A stretch of DNA of 22,658 bases, taken from Streptomyces katrae. GTDB lineage: Bacteria; Actinomycetota; Actinomycetes; Streptomycetales; Streptomycetaceae. The stretch spans positions 1 to 22,658 of the forward strand of contig NZ_JZWV01000147.1 of NCBI RefSeq assembly GCF_000966975.1, given 5' to 3'. The position numbers and the translations under genes were made by a program. Positions 21,819 through 22,658 of the stretch are shown one piece after another; the first letter of the stretch is position 1, and every line of letters starts with the position of its first letter. The notes under the pieces are model-generated. The model had not been told where the DNA came from. It worked only from the letters and a program-made list of their open reading frames with translations, and searched no databases.

Positions 21819-22658
21819 GTGACAGCAGACCAGCCCCGCGGCCCCCAAACCCCCTCCTCCGCCGGTGTACTCGTCCTCGCCGGGACCCCGATCGGCGACC
21901 TGGCCGACGCCCCGCCCCGGCTCGCCGCCGAGCTGGAGCGGGCCGACGTGATCGCCGCCGAGGACACCCGGCGGCTGCGCCGGCTCACCCAGGGCCTCGG
22001 CGTGCACACCACCGGGCGGGTCCTGTCGTACTTCGAGGGCAACGAGTCCGCCCGCACCCCCGAGCTGGTCGAGGCCCTGGAGCAGGGCCGGCGGGTGCTG
22101 CTGGTGACCGATGCCGGAATGCCCTCGGTCTCCGACCCCGGCTACCGGCTGGTCGCCGCCGCGGTGGAGAAGGACATCAAGGTCACGGCCGTGCCCGGGC
22201 CGTCCGCCGTCCTCACCGCGCTCGCGCTCTCCGGGCTCCCCGTGGACCGCTTCTGCTTCGAGGGGTTCCTGCCGCGCAAGGCGGGCGAGCGCCTCGGCCG
22301 GCTCCGCGAGGTCGAGGGCGAGCGGCGCACCCTCGTCTACTTCGAAGCCCCGCACCGGCTCGACGACACCCTGGCGGCCATGGCCGAGGTGTTCGGGGCC
22401 GGGCGGCGGGCCGCCGTGTGCCGCGAGCTCACCAAGACGTACGAGGAGGTCAAGCGCGGCGGGCTGGGCGAGCTGGCCGAGTGGGCCGCCGAGGGCGTAC
22501 GCGGTGAGATCACCATCGTGGTCGAGGGCGCCCCGGCCGCCGGGCCCGCCGACCTGGACGACGAGGAGCTGGTGCGCAGGGTGCGGGTGCGCGAGGAGGC
22601 GGGAGAGCGGCGCAAGGAGGCCATCGCGGCGGTCGCGGCCGAGGCCGGAGTACCCAAG
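21819..22658 (+). CDS. rsmI: 16S rRNA 2'-O-ribose methyltransferase RsmI (3' end cut by window)
   Basis: 280 codons from GTG 21819 run without a stop to the window edge. RsmI methylates the 2'-hydroxyl of C1402 in 16S rRNA using SAM and belongs to the tetrapyrrole-methylase fold. Family motifs in order are [79 protein letters not shown] and [15 protein letters not shown] 15-residue N-terminal tail precedes the fold. The usual family length is about 280-290 residues, so only the last few residues are missing. GAGAGGATGAGG just upstream can serve as Shine-Dalgarno, but GAGGAT at exactly -12 to -7 could equally be a -10 box. It is divergent from pmt with 68 bp between. Confidence 0.95.
   Translation, partial: MTADQPRGPQTPSSAGVLVLAGTPIGDLADAPPRLAAELERADVIAAEDTRRLRRLTQGLGVHTTGRVLSYFEGNESARTPELVEALEQGRRVLLVTDAGMPSVSDPGYRLVAAAVEKDIKVTAVPGPSAVLTALALSGLPVDRFCFEGFLPRKAGERLGRLREVEGERRTLVYFEAPHRLDDTLAAMAEVFGAGRRAAVCRELTKTYEEVKRGGLGELAEWAAEGVRGEITIVVEGAPAAGPADLDDEELVRRVRVREEAGERRKEAIAAVAAEAGVPK

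Overview
The window is very GC-rich DNA in which almost every codon of the real genes ends in G or C. It carries an SsgA-like sporulation protein, a tricorn-type protease, a protein O-mannosyltransferase, GTG starts and GTGA stop/start overlaps. Together these point to a Streptomyces or close actinomycete chromosome. From memory, the order ssgE-like, nickel/cobalt ECF transporter, penicillin-binding protein, pmt, rsmI resembles the S. coelicolor region around SCO3148-SCO3161. It looks like core chromosome rather than a mobile island. I saw no tRNA, rRNA, CRISPR array, transposase or phage gene.

Layout. 1-267: the 3' end of an unknown gene with an in-frame TAG, then a terminator hairpin. 340-1691: a GNAT acetyltransferase (-) and exonuclease III (+), divergent across 38 bp. 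1673-6124: a MerR regulator (-) divergent from a three-gene operon of Baeyer-Villiger-type monooxygenase, alpha/beta hydrolase and SDR. The monooxygenase is frameshifted by an exact 19-bp tandem duplication. 6226-6405: a small charged CsbD/LEA-like protein, followed by three hairpins, one with a perfect 21-bp stem. 6574-9837: a full-length tricorn protease (-). 10026-12964: a TetR regulator with two matching operators, then an MmpL/RND exporter. 13058-13489: an SsgA-like protein (-). 13666-16278: a nikMN-nikQ-nikO ECF metal transporter with a Nur-box-like palindrome upstream. 16315-17478: a beta-lactamase-fold hydrolase. 17559-18038: a YbaK-family deacylase (-). 18253-21750: pmt then a MecA_N-type penicillin-binding protein, both on the minus strand. 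21819-end: rsmI, cut by the window edge.

How the genes work together. The monooxygenase-hydrolase-SDR set would oxidise a ketone to an ester, cleave it and oxidise or reduce the product, under control of the MerR protein. It recalls the first genes of the mycobacterial mymA operon. The TetR protein probably represses itself and the exporter. The nik genes form a complete energy-coupling-factor importer, and the upstream palindrome argues for nickel rather than cobalt. Pmt and the PBP sit in tandem, and the PBP has a Ser/Thr/Gly linker just outside its membrane anchor that could be a mannosylation substrate.

The most notable signals are five. (1) The 19-bp duplication breaks the monooxygenase. 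(2) An in-frame amber codon near the left edge is followed by continued coding bias. (3) Five genes have a TAnnnT -10 box exactly six bases before the start codon, implying leaderless mRNAs. (4) There are paired TetR operators and a Nur-like box. (5) An unexplained near-perfect 22-bp palindrome precedes the PBP gene.
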